This document shows positions 16,361-24,775 of a stretch of DNA of 45,216 nucleotides, piece after piece (positions within the stretch are counted from its first letter, which is position 1; each line of letters starts with the position of its first letter). The stretch is from Ruminococcus sp. (lineage in GTDB: Bacteria > Bacillota > Clostridia > Oscillospirales > Ruminococcaceae), in assembly GCA_015066815.1 (NCBI GenBank), contig SVNR01000022.1:1-45216 (forward strand), read 5' to 3'. The notes below the pieces were generated by a model, which saw nothing but the letters and a program-made list of their open reading frames with translations, searched no databases and was not told where the DNA came from. Position numbers and translations under genes: made by a program.

Positions 16361-16965
16361 TTGAGTTAAAAAATATATGTAAGTCATACGGAGAACGAAA
16401 AATCTTTGATAATTTCAGTGCAACAATAAACAGCGGTGAATTTGTAATCTTCAGCGGAGAAAGCGGCAGCGGAAAAACTACGCTGCTCAATATCATAGGC
16501 GGATTGGAAGACATCGATAGCGGCGCAGTGATTGTAGATGGAACCGATATTTCGAAAACAAGAAACAAAATCAGATACTTTCAAGATAAAGTAGGGTTTT
16601 TATTTCAGAATTTTGGACTGGTAGATTCTAAAAGCGTTGCTCAGAACCTTGATATAGTAAAAATCACGGATAAAACTCAGAGCATTACAAGCGTTCTTGA
16701 TGCTGTCGGATTGAGCGGATATGAAAAAAGAAAAGTATATTCTCTTTCGGGCGGAGAGCAGCAAAGAGTTGCTTTGGCGAGATTGATGCTGAAAAAATGC
16801 AGTATAATTCTGGCTGACGAGCCTACCGGTTCGCTTGACAGCAATAATGCAGAAAAAGTTATTGAGATTCTGAAAAAACTGAATGAACAGGGCAAAACTA
16901 TAATAATGGTAACACACGATCAAAAGTTCAGAGATATGGGAATGAGGGTCATTGAAATAAAATAG
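16357..16965 (+). CDS. ABC transporter ATPase, MacB/LolD type
   Basis: Energises the upstream permease by ATP hydrolysis; 202 residues. Its ATG overlaps the permease stop (ATGA, 16357-16360), so the two are made together. Visible motifs are Walker A GESGSGKTT (residues 34-42), the Q-loop FLFQNFGLVD, the signature [14 protein letters not shown], Walker B IILADEPTGSLD and the H-loop MVTHDQ. The PTGSLD stretch is typical of the MacB/LolD/FtsE/lantibiotic-immunity group, which works with FtsX-like permeases. The protein is slightly short for the group (usually about 220) because it ends soon after the H-loop. Confidence 0.93.
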   Translation: MIELKNICKSYGERKIFDNFSATINSGEFVIFSGESGSGKTTLLNIIGGLEDIDSGAVIVDGTDISKTRNKIRYFQDKVGFLFQNFGLVDSKSVAQNLDIVKITDKTQSITSVLDAVGLSGYEKRKVYSLSGGEQQRVALARLMLKKCSIILADEPTGSLDSNNAEKVIEILKKLNEQGKTIIMVTHDQKFRDMGMRVIEIK

Positions 16966-16979
16966 GTCTGGATGTAATT

Positions 16980-19808
16980 ATGATGGTATTAAAAAAAATG
17001 TCAGCCTGCAGTATTATATTGCTTTTGCTTTTATTTTCAGGATGTAACGAGGAGATAAAGGATTATCAGTACAATGGAAAAAAGAATTACTCAGGGACAG
17101 CGGAAAGCTTAAGTTTATCTGTAAAATCAGAACAGGAATTAGATAATATCAGAGATGCTGCAATCACCTCTGATAATGAAAAAATATATGTGATAGGCAG
17201 CGAAAAAAATAAAGATGAATATTTTCTGAAAACACTGGATTTTAAAACTGAAAAATCAGTGCCGGTAAATATAAATTTTGATTACTCAAATATATCAGAC
17301 GGAGCGATAATCGGCGATGATCTGTATTTATTGTATCAGGATCGGAATAATGAAACTCACATATCACGGATTGATAAATCCGGTAACATAGTAAATGATT
17401 GTTCGCTGGATATAGAGATAGCACAGAATATATCGCTTTCGGAAGATTATTGTTATTGTTTTAGTATAAATGAACTATATGACGGAAGCCTGAATTTTAA
17501 ACTTGATATCTTTGACAGAACGCTGCAAAAAGTAAATACAGTAGACCTGAATGAGTTGCTGATGCTGAAAGATAACGAAGGCGTTGCTGACGTTGTATGC
17601 GATCTGAACGATAATTTATATCTGCAAATTGTACTCCCTGATGAGAATAATGAACATATTAACGGCGTGCGTATCGTCAAATTAGCAAAGAACCTCCGGG
17701 AGATATATCAGATATCTGAGCTTTCAGGAATGAGTGGAGATAAATATAAGATTTACCCTGATGCAAAAGGGAATTTATGTGTGGGTTCATATGATGAAAA
17801 CGGTATAATTTATGAAAATATCTATGCGTCATCAGACGGCAGACTTTTATCAGTGTATGAAAAACAAGTGAAGGCAGACGAATGGATGCTGGATGCCGAA
17901 AATAGTAACATAAGTTACAGAATAAATAATGAATGGTACAGATATCATCCGGCAGATGATGTCGATTATCAGCTGTCTGTTTCTGACAATGATGAAGAAA
18001 ACTACGAAAGAGTTCTGTTTGATAATGGTTCCTCTGCCGTGCTGCTTTACAGAAAGAATGGTACATCAGAACTGAAAATCAACATTTATGACGGAAAGGG
18101 AAATCTTGCTGACAAAAAAAGGATAGAAACAGATTCTGATTTTATCGGAATGATAGCAGGTACATGTATCTGTGACAATAAAATATATGCATTATTCAAT
18201 GATGGAACGGGTGATAAGATTTTTGTTTATGATTTAAAATCTGATTCTGCCGTGTGGTATGATGCAAATTCAATTGATGATAATATTTATAGAATTATTG
18301 ATGTAGAAGCAGATGAGAACAGTGTTGTTTTTCTTGCACAATATCTCAATACATCACAGGATAAAATTTATAACCGGATTATTAGCTGTTCTCCTGATGA
18401 TATCCTTAATATACTTAGCGTCTCTGAATATAATACAGCTGAGCATTGGGATGAACTGGTCAAAGATGCCGACGGAAGTATATTTGCTTTTAAAACTTAT
18501 CCGGATAAAACTTTTATGAAAATCAGTAATGGTGAAACTGTTACCGGCTTTGAGAAAAAAGCATCAGATAATATTGGTTTATATACTGTGGACGGCACTT
18601 CGCTTTACGGGTATAATATGAAAAAAAGAACAGTAAGCTCAAAACCGTTGAATTTATTGCTGAGTAGTTGTGCCGTTCTTGAGGATAATAATATAGTATG
18701 TCTTGCAAATGATTTTTCAACGATGAAAAGCAAACTTTTGTTTGTAACTGATTCAGATGAAAGTAAAAGGAATATAATAAGAGTGTTGTGCCCAAAAATC
18801 ATAAGTCCGGATATCAGTAAAGCAACAGAGGCGTTCAATAAATCCCACGATAATGATGTTATTGAACTGAACGAGTTTAGTGATGACAGGATAAATGATG
18901 TTATAACAGGTACTGATAGTTTTGACATCATTATCAGTACCGATTCCGCTTTGCTCCAACAGTATGCGTTAAACGGAACATTATGCAGCTTGAATGAATA
19001 TATACGTGAAGACACGACTATAAACCCTGAGGACTTCATTGTACCGGATATACATAACGATAATATTTTTTATGTATATCCGGAGTTCTCTGTATCAGTA
19101 TATACATATAATAAAAATCACACAGATATTCAGAATTTAAGCAGTATCACAGAACTGGTTACCATGATCGATAAAACGAATATGTCAGTGGTGGAAAAGA
19201 ATAAAGAAACTGAATTTTTCGTTAATATTATCGAAGACAATATATCAAAGTGGGTCAATTATCAGAACAAATCCTGTGATTTTGGCAACGCTCTGTTTGA
19301 TGATATAGCCGATTTGATGGATAAACAAAAAAACAGTGACCATGATGCTGAAAACAATCTGATAAGTCACGATAATATATGTGATTTAGATATGTTTGCA
19401 AGTATTATCAGTAAGTCATACATGATAAATTGTTTTAATGAGGAAAAATCAGATGCGTTTATAAAACCGGAGTACTTTATAGCTCTCTGTGAAGATTCTC
19501 AAAATAAAAATGCAGCATGGGATTTTATAAAGAGTACACTCAACGACGACTATCAGAACAATACCCGTGCGTTTCCTGTAAAAAAATCTGTTTATAATAA
19601 TCATCGTTATATCGGAAAAGACCAGAAAGTTATGGATGAGTTTCTCAGTGTCCTAAGTCGTTCAAATCCCATATGCTATCCGGAGCCGGAGCTTTCATCA
19701 TTGATAAATGAGCATATAGACATGTATCTGAATAACATAATTTCGAGAGAGGAGTTAAAGAGTTCGCTTAATAGTAAAGTTTCATTATATCTGAATGAAA
19801 AGTATTAA
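16980..19808 (+). CDS. Lipoprotein with apparent beta-propeller N-terminus and solute-binding-like C-terminus
   Basis: 942 residues from ATG 16980. A signal peptide ends in the lipobox LFSGC (Cys near residue 22), so the protein is predicted to be lipid-anchored outside. Residues about 45-600 are repetitive beta structure with blade-like phrases (NEKIYVIGSEKN, IGDDLYLLYQDRN, CDNKIYALFNDG). From about 600 the sequence looks like a family 1 solute-binding protein: IIRVLCPKI at the start, TDSFDIIISTDSALLQQYA, and near the end NAAWDFIKSTLNDD and AFPVKKSVYNN. It lies 14 bases after the ATPase. Finding such a protein with an exporter-type ABC pair is unusual. Binding partner unknown. Confidence 0.78.
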   Translation: MMVLKKMSACSIILLLLLFSGCNEEIKDYQYNGKKNYSGTAESLSLSVKSEQELDNIRDAAITSDNEKIYVIGSEKNKDEYFLKTLDFKTEKSVPVNINFDYSNISDGAIIGDDLYLLYQDRNNETHISRIDKSGNIVNDCSLDIEIAQNISLSEDYCYCFSINELYDGSLNFKLDIFDRTLQKVNTVDLNELLMLKDNEGVADVVCDLNDNLYLQIVLPDENNEHINGVRIVKLAKNLREIYQISELSGMSGDKYKIYPDAKGNLCVGSYDENGIIYENIYASSDGRLLSVYEKQVKADEWMLDAENSNISYRINNEWYRYHPADDVDYQLSVSDNDEENYERVLFDNGSSAVLLYRKNGTSELKINIYDGKGNLADKKRIETDSDFIGMIAGTCICDNKIYALFNDGTGDKIFVYDLKSDSAVWYDANSIDDNIYRIIDVEADENSVVFLAQYLNTSQDKIYNRIISCSPDDILNILSVSEYNTAEHWDELVKDADGSIFAFKTYPDKTFMKISNGETVTGFEKKASDNIGLYTVDGTSLYGYNMKKRTVSSKPLNLLLSSCAVLEDNNIVCLANDFSTMKSKLLFVTDSDESKRNIIRVLCPKIISPDISKATEAFNKSHDNDVIELNEFSDDRINDVITGTDSFDIIISTDSALLQQYALNGTLCSLNEYIREDTTINPEDFIVPDIHNDNIFYVYPEFSVSVYTYNKNHTDIQNLSSITELVTMIDKTNMSVVEKNKETEFFVNIIEDNISKWVNYQNKSCDFGNALFDDIADLMDKQKNSDHDAENNLISHDNICDLDMFASIISKSYMINCFNEEKSDAFIKPEYFIALCEDSQNKNAAWDFIKSTLNDDYQNNTRAFPVKKSVYNNHRYIGKDQKVMDEFLSVLSRSNPICYPEPELSSLINEHIDMYLNNIISREELKSSLNSKVSLYLNEKY

Positions 19809-19937
19809 TTTTTGTGTAAGACTTCACCGATATGCGCTGTCATAATAGCGGCTGTAACGCAGTTAATGGCTTTTGTTTTATAAAAATGTAAAAGCGTGTC
19901 ATTTACTCTGATAATAAAAATCTCCATATCATCTGTT

Positions 19938-19966
19938 TTGCTGCTTATTTATCTTTTAGGTATAAT
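19938..19966 (+). promoter_or_regulatory. Weak promoter-like sequence upstream of the inverted repeat
   Basis: TTGCTG (19938-19943) and TATAAT (19961-19966) are separated by 17 bases. It would read into the repeat at 19974-20045 and on to miaB, adding to the closer promoter at 20090. Weak because the -35 is poor. Confidence 0.35.
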
Positions 19967-19973
19967 AGATTAA

Positions 19974-20073
19974 TTTTCAAAGTAAACGCAACACCTTCAA
20001 AGTAAATGCAACAGGTATATTTTTCCGTGTTGCATTTACTTTGAAAATTCACTACGTTCACTATAATTTTCTT
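19974..20073 (+). repeat. Inverted and direct repeats with a TTCACTATA half-site
   Basis: TTCAAAGTAAATGCAACA (19996-20013) and its exact inverse TGTTGCATTTACTTTGAA (20028-20045) form an 18-bp stem with a 14-base loop. A third, direct copy (TTCAAAGTAAACGCAACA, 19976-19993, one base different) precedes it. GTTCACTATAATTTT (20058-20072) matches the right end of the hairpin at 44401-44443. The rest of the 349-base gap between 19809 and 20157 holds only promoters. The repeats could be a remnant mobile element or a regulator's binding sites. Confidence 0.65.
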
Positions 20074-20089
20074 CCCGAAAAATTCTCTC

Positions 20090-20118
20090 TTGTAAACTAT
20101 TCAGGTTTATGGTATAAT
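20090..20118 (+). promoter_or_regulatory. Sigma-A promoter of the miaB-mutSL-miaA-hfq run
   Basis: TTGTAA (20090-20095) and TATAAT (20113-20118) have 17 bases between them. Transcription would start near 20125, some 33 bases before the TTG start of miaB. Confidence 0.75.
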
Positions 20119-20157
20119 AAATTCTGAACAGAGCTGTTTTATCGGGAGGAAATTTTT

Positions 20158-21528
20158 TTGAATTCTTATATAGAAAAAGTAAAGGCAATGAACAAAAACT
20201 GTGAAGCACCGCCGCTTGCGCATGTTCATAACTATGGCTGTCAGCTTAATGTTACGGACGGAGAAAAGCTCAAGGGGCTTCTTCTGCGTATGGGTTACGG
20301 TTTTACTGAGATCCCTGAAGAAGCGGATATAGTCATATTCAACACATGTGCAGTCCGTGAAAATGCAGAGGAACGTGTTTTCGGAAACCTCGGATTTCTT
20401 AAGCAGTACAAGGAAAAAAACAAGGAGATGATTATCTGTGTTTCGGGCTGTATGACCGAACAGTCATCTGTTGTCGAAAAGATAAAAGCCTCCTATAAGT
20501 ACGTAGATATAGTTTTCGGGACAAACGCCTTTGAAAAATTTCCGCAGTTTGTATATGAGATAAAGAACGGAAGAAAGCATCTTTATGATAATTCCGGTCC
20601 CGGTAGTACAATCCCGGAGGGAATAGATCAGGTAAGAAGCAGTTCCTTCAAGGCATCGGTTCCGATAATGTATGGCTGCAACAACTTCTGCACATACTGC
20701 ATAGTTCCGTATGTAAGAGGCAGAGAGAGAAGCCGTGCGCCGGAGGATGTTGTTGCTGAGGTAAAAGAGCTTGTTTCTCAGGGCTACAAGGAGATAATGC
20801 TCCTTGGCCAGAACGTGAACTCGTATGGCAATGATCTTGACGGAAGCATTGACTTTCCGGAGCTTCTCCGAATGATAAACGCTGTAGACGGAGAGTTTAT
20901 CATTCGCTTTATGTCATCACACCCCAAGGATGCAGGAAAGAAGCTTATAGATGCGATTATCGATTGTGAAAAAGTCGGAAACTTTCTTCACCTTCCTGTA
21001 CAGTCGGGAAACGATGCTGTTCTTGAACGCATGAACAGAAGATATACAAGTGAACAATATCTCGGAATAATAAACTATGCAAGAAGCAAGGACAAGGACT
21101 TTACTTTTTCAAGTGATATACTCATAGGCTTCCCTAATGAAACTGAAGAAGAATTTGCTGATACGCTCAGGATAGTAGAAAAGGTACGCTACAGCAATAT
21201 CTACAGCTTCATATACTCTAAGAGAGAAGGAACCAGGGCGGCTCGTATCGAGGACGCTGTTTCCTATGAGGAAAAACAAAAAAGAATGCAGAGACTTCTT
21301 GAGCTTCAGAGGAATATAACCACTGAGGATTACAAAAAATATACAGGCAGAACCCTTACTGTGCTTGCTGAGGCTGTCGGAAAAGGCGGCGAGGGAACTC
21401 TTACCGGAAAAAGCAGTGAGTTTATAATAGTGAACTTTGCAGGAGACAGTTCGCTTATAGGTCAGTTTGTAAAGGTAAAAATAACAGGTGCACGCAACTG
21501 GGCGGTTGACGGTGAGCTTGTCAGATAA
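20158..21528 (+). CDS. miaB: tRNA-2-methylthio-N6-dimethylallyladenosine synthase MiaB
   Basis: Radical-SAM enzyme that adds a methylthio group to isopentenyl-adenosine 37 of tRNAs reading UNN codons, acting after MiaA; 456 residues. The TTG start at 20158 follows GGGAGGA (20144-20150). The N-terminal UPF0004 domain carries the three cluster cysteines in YGCQLN, FNTCAVRENA and VSGCMTE. The radical-SAM triad is C174, C178 and C181 in YGCNNFCTYC. A C-terminal TRAM domain follows (VLAEAVGKGGEGTLTGKSSE). First gene of a B. subtilis-like ymcB-ymcA-mutS-mutL-miaA-hfq order, so MiaB and MiaA share a neighbourhood. Confidence 0.97.
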   Translation: MNSYIEKVKAMNKNCEAPPLAHVHNYGCQLNVTDGEKLKGLLLRMGYGFTEIPEEADIVIFNTCAVRENAEERVFGNLGFLKQYKEKNKEMIICVSGCMTEQSSVVEKIKASYKYVDIVFGTNAFEKFPQFVYEIKNGRKHLYDNSGPGSTIPEGIDQVRSSSFKASVPIMYGCNNFCTYCIVPYVRGRERSRAPEDVVAEVKELVSQGYKEIMLLGQNVNSYGNDLDGSIDFPELLRMINAVDGEFIIRFMSSHPKDAGKKLIDAIIDCEKVGNFLHLPVQSGNDAVLERMNRRYTSEQYLGIINYARSKDKDFTFSSDILIGFPNETEEEFADTLRIVEKVRYSNIYSFIYSKREGTRAARIEDAVSYEEKQKRMQRLLELQRNITTEDYKKYTGRTLTVLAEAVGKGGEGTLTGKSSEFIIVNFAGDSSLIGQFVKVKITGARNWAVDGELVR

Positions 21529-21563
21529 ATATATTTTATACTATAACCGGAGGAATACAAAAA

Positions 21564-21968
21564 ATGGATATAATCGAAAAAACAAGAGAACTCGGAAAAA
21601 TGATCCAGCAGGATGAAAGATATAAGGCTTATGTGGCAGCAAGAGAGGGAAACGACAACGATCCTGATCTTCAGCAGCTTATAAGTGAGTTCAACGTAAA
21701 GCGTTCTGAGCTTAACAACGAGATGATAAAGGATGACAAGGACACAGAAAAGCTCAAGAGCCTTGACGAAGAAATAAAAACGCTGTATGGAAAAATCATG
21801 GACAGCGAGCCTATGATAAAATTCAACGAGGCAAAGTCAGAGATGGATTCTCTTCTTTCTCAGATCAACAACATAATAACTATGTGTGCAAACGGTGAGG
21901 ATCCCGACACATGCAGTACAACTCCGTCATGCAGCGGAAGCTGTGCATCATGTGCAGGCTGCCACTGA
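21564..21968 (+). CDS. YlbF/YmcA family regulator with a cysteine-rich tail
   Basis: 134 residues from ATG 21564, following CGGAGGA. The helical core (about residues 1-105; ELGKMIQQDERYKAYVAARE) matches the Com_YlbF family. In B. subtilis the relatives YmcA (RicA) and YlbF (RicF), with YaaT, form an iron-sulfur protein complex that steers RNase Y and development. The position directly after miaB equals that of ymcA. The last 28 residues hold six cysteines, ending SCSGSCASCAGCH, plausible ligands for a metal or 4Fe-4S cluster. Small Gly/Ser spacers separate them, as in a flexible binding tail. Regulatory targets here are unknown. Confidence 0.85.
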   Translation: MDIIEKTRELGKMIQQDERYKAYVAAREGNDNDPDLQQLISEFNVKRSELNNEMIKDDKDTEKLKSLDEEIKTLYGKIMDSEPMIKFNEAKSEMDSLLSQINNIITMCANGEDPDTCSTTPSCSGSCASCAGCH

Positions 21969-21985
21969 TTTATAGAGAAAAAAAT

Positions 21986-22019
21986 ATGAGTACAGGGGTC
22001 GTGTTATACCTGTACTCAT
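21986..22019 (+). terminator. Terminator-like hairpin after the YlbF-family gene
   Basis: ATGAGTACAGG (21986-21996) pairs perfectly with CCTGTACTCAT (22009-22019), followed by the modest T-tract TGTTTGTT. It may end some miaB-ylbF transcripts before mutS. The remaining 116 bases before mutS include a small hairpin (GCTGAC/GTCAGC) but no clear promoter. Confidence 0.6.
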
Positions 22020-22135
22020 TGTTTGTTACAGTGTAATTATTGCCCTGCGCACATACGCTGACTTCGTCAGCTGAGTGCATGCCGGCTGACAGTAAACTGC
22101 AAATAACTATATTTTTTTGATAAGGAAAGTGTAAT

Positions 22136-24754
22136 ATGCTTCTGAAGGATGTTGACAGAGAAAAAATTTCTCCTATGATGAAACAATACTGCGATATAAA
22201 GGACAAGTATCCGGACTATATACTTTTTTTCAGACTCGGTGATTTTTATGAGATGTTTTTTGATGACGCAATAACTGTTTCCCGTGCTCTTGAGCTGACT
22301 CTTACAGGCAGGGACTGCGGACTTGAGGAAAGAGCGCCTATGTGCGGTGTTCCTTTTCACAGTGCTGATGTTTATACCAAAAAGCTTATAGAGGCAGGGT
22401 ACAAGGTAGCTGTATGCGAGCAGCTCACTGATCCGAATGAATCAAAAGGAATAGTAGTAAGAGATGTAGTGAGAATAATTACTCCCGGTACCCTTATAGA
22501 GACCAGTATGCTTGATGATTCATCAAACAACTATATCTGCTGTGCTTTTCTGAAGGATGGCGAATGCTCGCTGTGCAGTGCCGATATTTCGACAGGTGAT
22601 GCAGCTGTATCCGTAAAGGCAGGAAAGGAGCTTGAGAGCGGTATAATAAACGAGCTTTCAAGGTATCGTCCGTCAGAGATAATTTTTAACAGTGAATTTC
22701 TGAAGCTTGAAGCAGTTACAGAGTTTATAAAGCTTAAGCTTGGCTGTTCGTATTCGGTAAGGGAAGACGGCTGTTTTGATGCAGAAAAGAAGCGTGATGT
22801 GGTTTTTGGTCAGTTCTCGGTTTCGTCCTTTGATGAGCTTTTTCTTGAGGAGAACGATATCCGTACAGCCAGTGTATGCGGACTTTTTGATTATTTTTAT
22901 GAAACACAGCGTTCGCTTACGGGACGTTTTACAGAAATAAAGCTTGTTCCTGACAATGCATATATGGGACTTGACATTGCTGCAAGAAGAAACCTTGAGC
23001 TTAGTGAAACTCTTAGGAACAAGGAAAAAAGAGGCTCGCTTCTGTGGGTTCTGGATTCAACCAGAACCTCTATGGGAAAAAGACTTCTTCGTTCATACAT
23101 AGAGCAGCCGCTTCTGAGCCCTGCGCGTATTATCGACAGACTCAACGCTGTAGATGCCCTTGTAAATGATCCTGTAACACTTATGGAGCTTCGTGAGCTT
23201 CTTGATGATGTGTACGATATAGAGCGTCTTATGACAAGAGTTATGTACAAGACAGCTACACCGCGTGATCTCAAGGCGCTGTCAATGACATCGCTCAGGC
23301 TTCCTTCGATAAAGGAACAGCTACGTAATGTTTCTTCCTCAAAGCTTCTTTCAGCTCTCGAGGGGGATATCTTTACACTTGAAAAAATATCAAATCTCAT
23401 CGAAAATGCCATAACCGATGAGCCGCCTGTTTCTGTGAAGGATGGCGGAGTCATAAAGGATGGCTTCAACGCACAGCTTGATGAACTCAGGAGCGTTATG
23501 GCCGGAGGAAATGATATAATATCGGCTATCGAGGAGCGTGAAAAAACACGAACCGGAATAAAAGGACTCAAGATAGGCTTTAACAGAGTTTTCGGATATT
23601 ATATAGAGGTTACACGTTCTTATTATAAGCTTGTACCTGATGATTATATAAGAAAACAGACTCTTACAAACTGTGAACGATATATTACCGAAGAGCTTAA
23701 AAACGCTGAAAACACAATACTCGGAGCAAAAGACAAGATACTTGTACTTGAAAACGAGATTTTCAATGAGTTAAGGGATTTTATCGCGTCAATGCTTGAC
23801 GAAGTACAGAAGACAGCCTCGGCACTTGCTGCGGTTGACGTTATGTGTTCTTTTGCGTCTACGGCGGTAAGCAACAGGTATACAAAGCCTGATATCTCAG
23901 TTGACGGTGTTATTGAGATAAAGGACGGCCGTCATCCTGTCGTGGAGCTTATGCTTGATGATGAGGTTTTTGTTCCGAATGACACATATATCGACACCAG
24001 ATCAAACCGTATGTCTGTGATAACCGGACCTAATATGTCAGGTAAATCAACATATATGAGACAGGTTGCGCTTATAACTCTTATGGCTCAGATAGGCTCC
24101 TTTGTTCCGGCAAGATATGCGCGTATATCGGTTGTGGACAAGATATTTACACGAATAGGTGCATCTGATGACCTTACCGCAGGTCAGAGTACTTTTATGG
24201 TCGAGATGAGTGAGGTTGCCGACATACTGAAGCATGCAACGGGACAGAGTCTTGTTATTCTCGATGAGGTGGGCAGAGGAACGTCTACGTTTGACGGAAT
24301 AAGCATAGCACGGGCTGTTGCTGAGCATATATGCAGCGGCAGAGGGCTTGGCTGCAAGACGCTCTTTGCAACTCATTATCATGAGCTTATCGGACTCGAA
24401 GCAGAAATGGACGGAGTAAAAAACTTCAGTGTCGCTGTCAAGAAGCATAAGGAAAACATAAGGTTTCTGAGAAAAATAGTCCCCGGAGGCGTTGACGACA
24501 GCTACGGAATAGAAGTCGCAAAGCTTGCCGGCGTACCCTCGAAGGTAATAAACCGTGCAAGAGAGCTTCTTGAGGAGCTTGAAAAAAACACAAAAATACA
24601 AAAACAGATCCTTGCAGCCTGTGATGAGCAGATGAGCTTTGAAAACATGGCGCAGGAAAACCTTGTAGATACTCTGAGAAAAACAAATATTTCTGAACTG
24701 AGCGACAACGAGTGCAGGGAACTGCTTGAGGATTTGTACGCTATGATTAAGTAA
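22136..24754 (+). CDS. mutS: DNA mismatch repair protein MutS
   Basis: Recognises mismatched base pairs and starts repair with MutL; 872 residues, normal for the family. ATG 22136 follows AAGGAAAG. The mismatch-binding domain I carries the Phe-x-Glu wedge in LGDFYEMFFDDA (about residues 38-49). Connector, core and clamp domains follow. The ATPase has Walker A GPNMSGKST (631-639), Walker B VILDEVGRGTST and the later TLFATHYHEL. The C-terminal helical tail ends ELLEDLYAMIK, the region used for dimer or tetramer contacts. Followed 21 bases later by mutL, so the two are co-expressed. Confidence 0.98.
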   Translation: MLLKDVDREKISPMMKQYCDIKDKYPDYILFFRLGDFYEMFFDDAITVSRALELTLTGRDCGLEERAPMCGVPFHSADVYTKKLIEAGYKVAVCEQLTDPNESKGIVVRDVVRIITPGTLIETSMLDDSSNNYICCAFLKDGECSLCSADISTGDAAVSVKAGKELESGIINELSRYRPSEIIFNSEFLKLEAVTEFIKLKLGCSYSVREDGCFDAEKKRDVVFGQFSVSSFDELFLEENDIRTASVCGLFDYFYETQRSLTGRFTEIKLVPDNAYMGLDIAARRNLELSETLRNKEKRGSLLWVLDSTRTSMGKRLLRSYIEQPLLSPARIIDRLNAVDALVNDPVTLMELRELLDDVYDIERLMTRVMYKTATPRDLKALSMTSLRLPSIKEQLRNVSSSKLLSALEGDIFTLEKISNLIENAITDEPPVSVKDGGVIKDGFNAQLDELRSVMAGGNDIISAIEEREKTRTGIKGLKIGFNRVFGYYIEVTRSYYKLVPDDYIRKQTLTNCERYITEELKNAENTILGAKDKILVLENEIFNELRDFIASMLDEVQKTASALAAVDVMCSFASTAVSNRYTKPDISVDGVIEIKDGRHPVVELMLDDEVFVPNDTYIDTRSNRMSVITGPNMSGKSTYMRQVALITLMAQIGSFVPARYARISVVDKIFTRIGASDDLTAGQSTFMVEMSEVADILKHATGQSLVILDEVGRGTSTFDGISIARAVAEHICSGRGLGCKTLFATHYHELIGLEAEMDGVKNFSVAVKKHKENIRFLRKIVPGGVDDSYGIEVAKLAGVPSKVINRARELLEELEKNTKIQKQILAACDEQMSFENMAQENLVDTLRKTNISELSDNECRELLEDLYAMIK

Positions 24755-24775
24755 ATAACCGAAAGGAGCAGGTTT

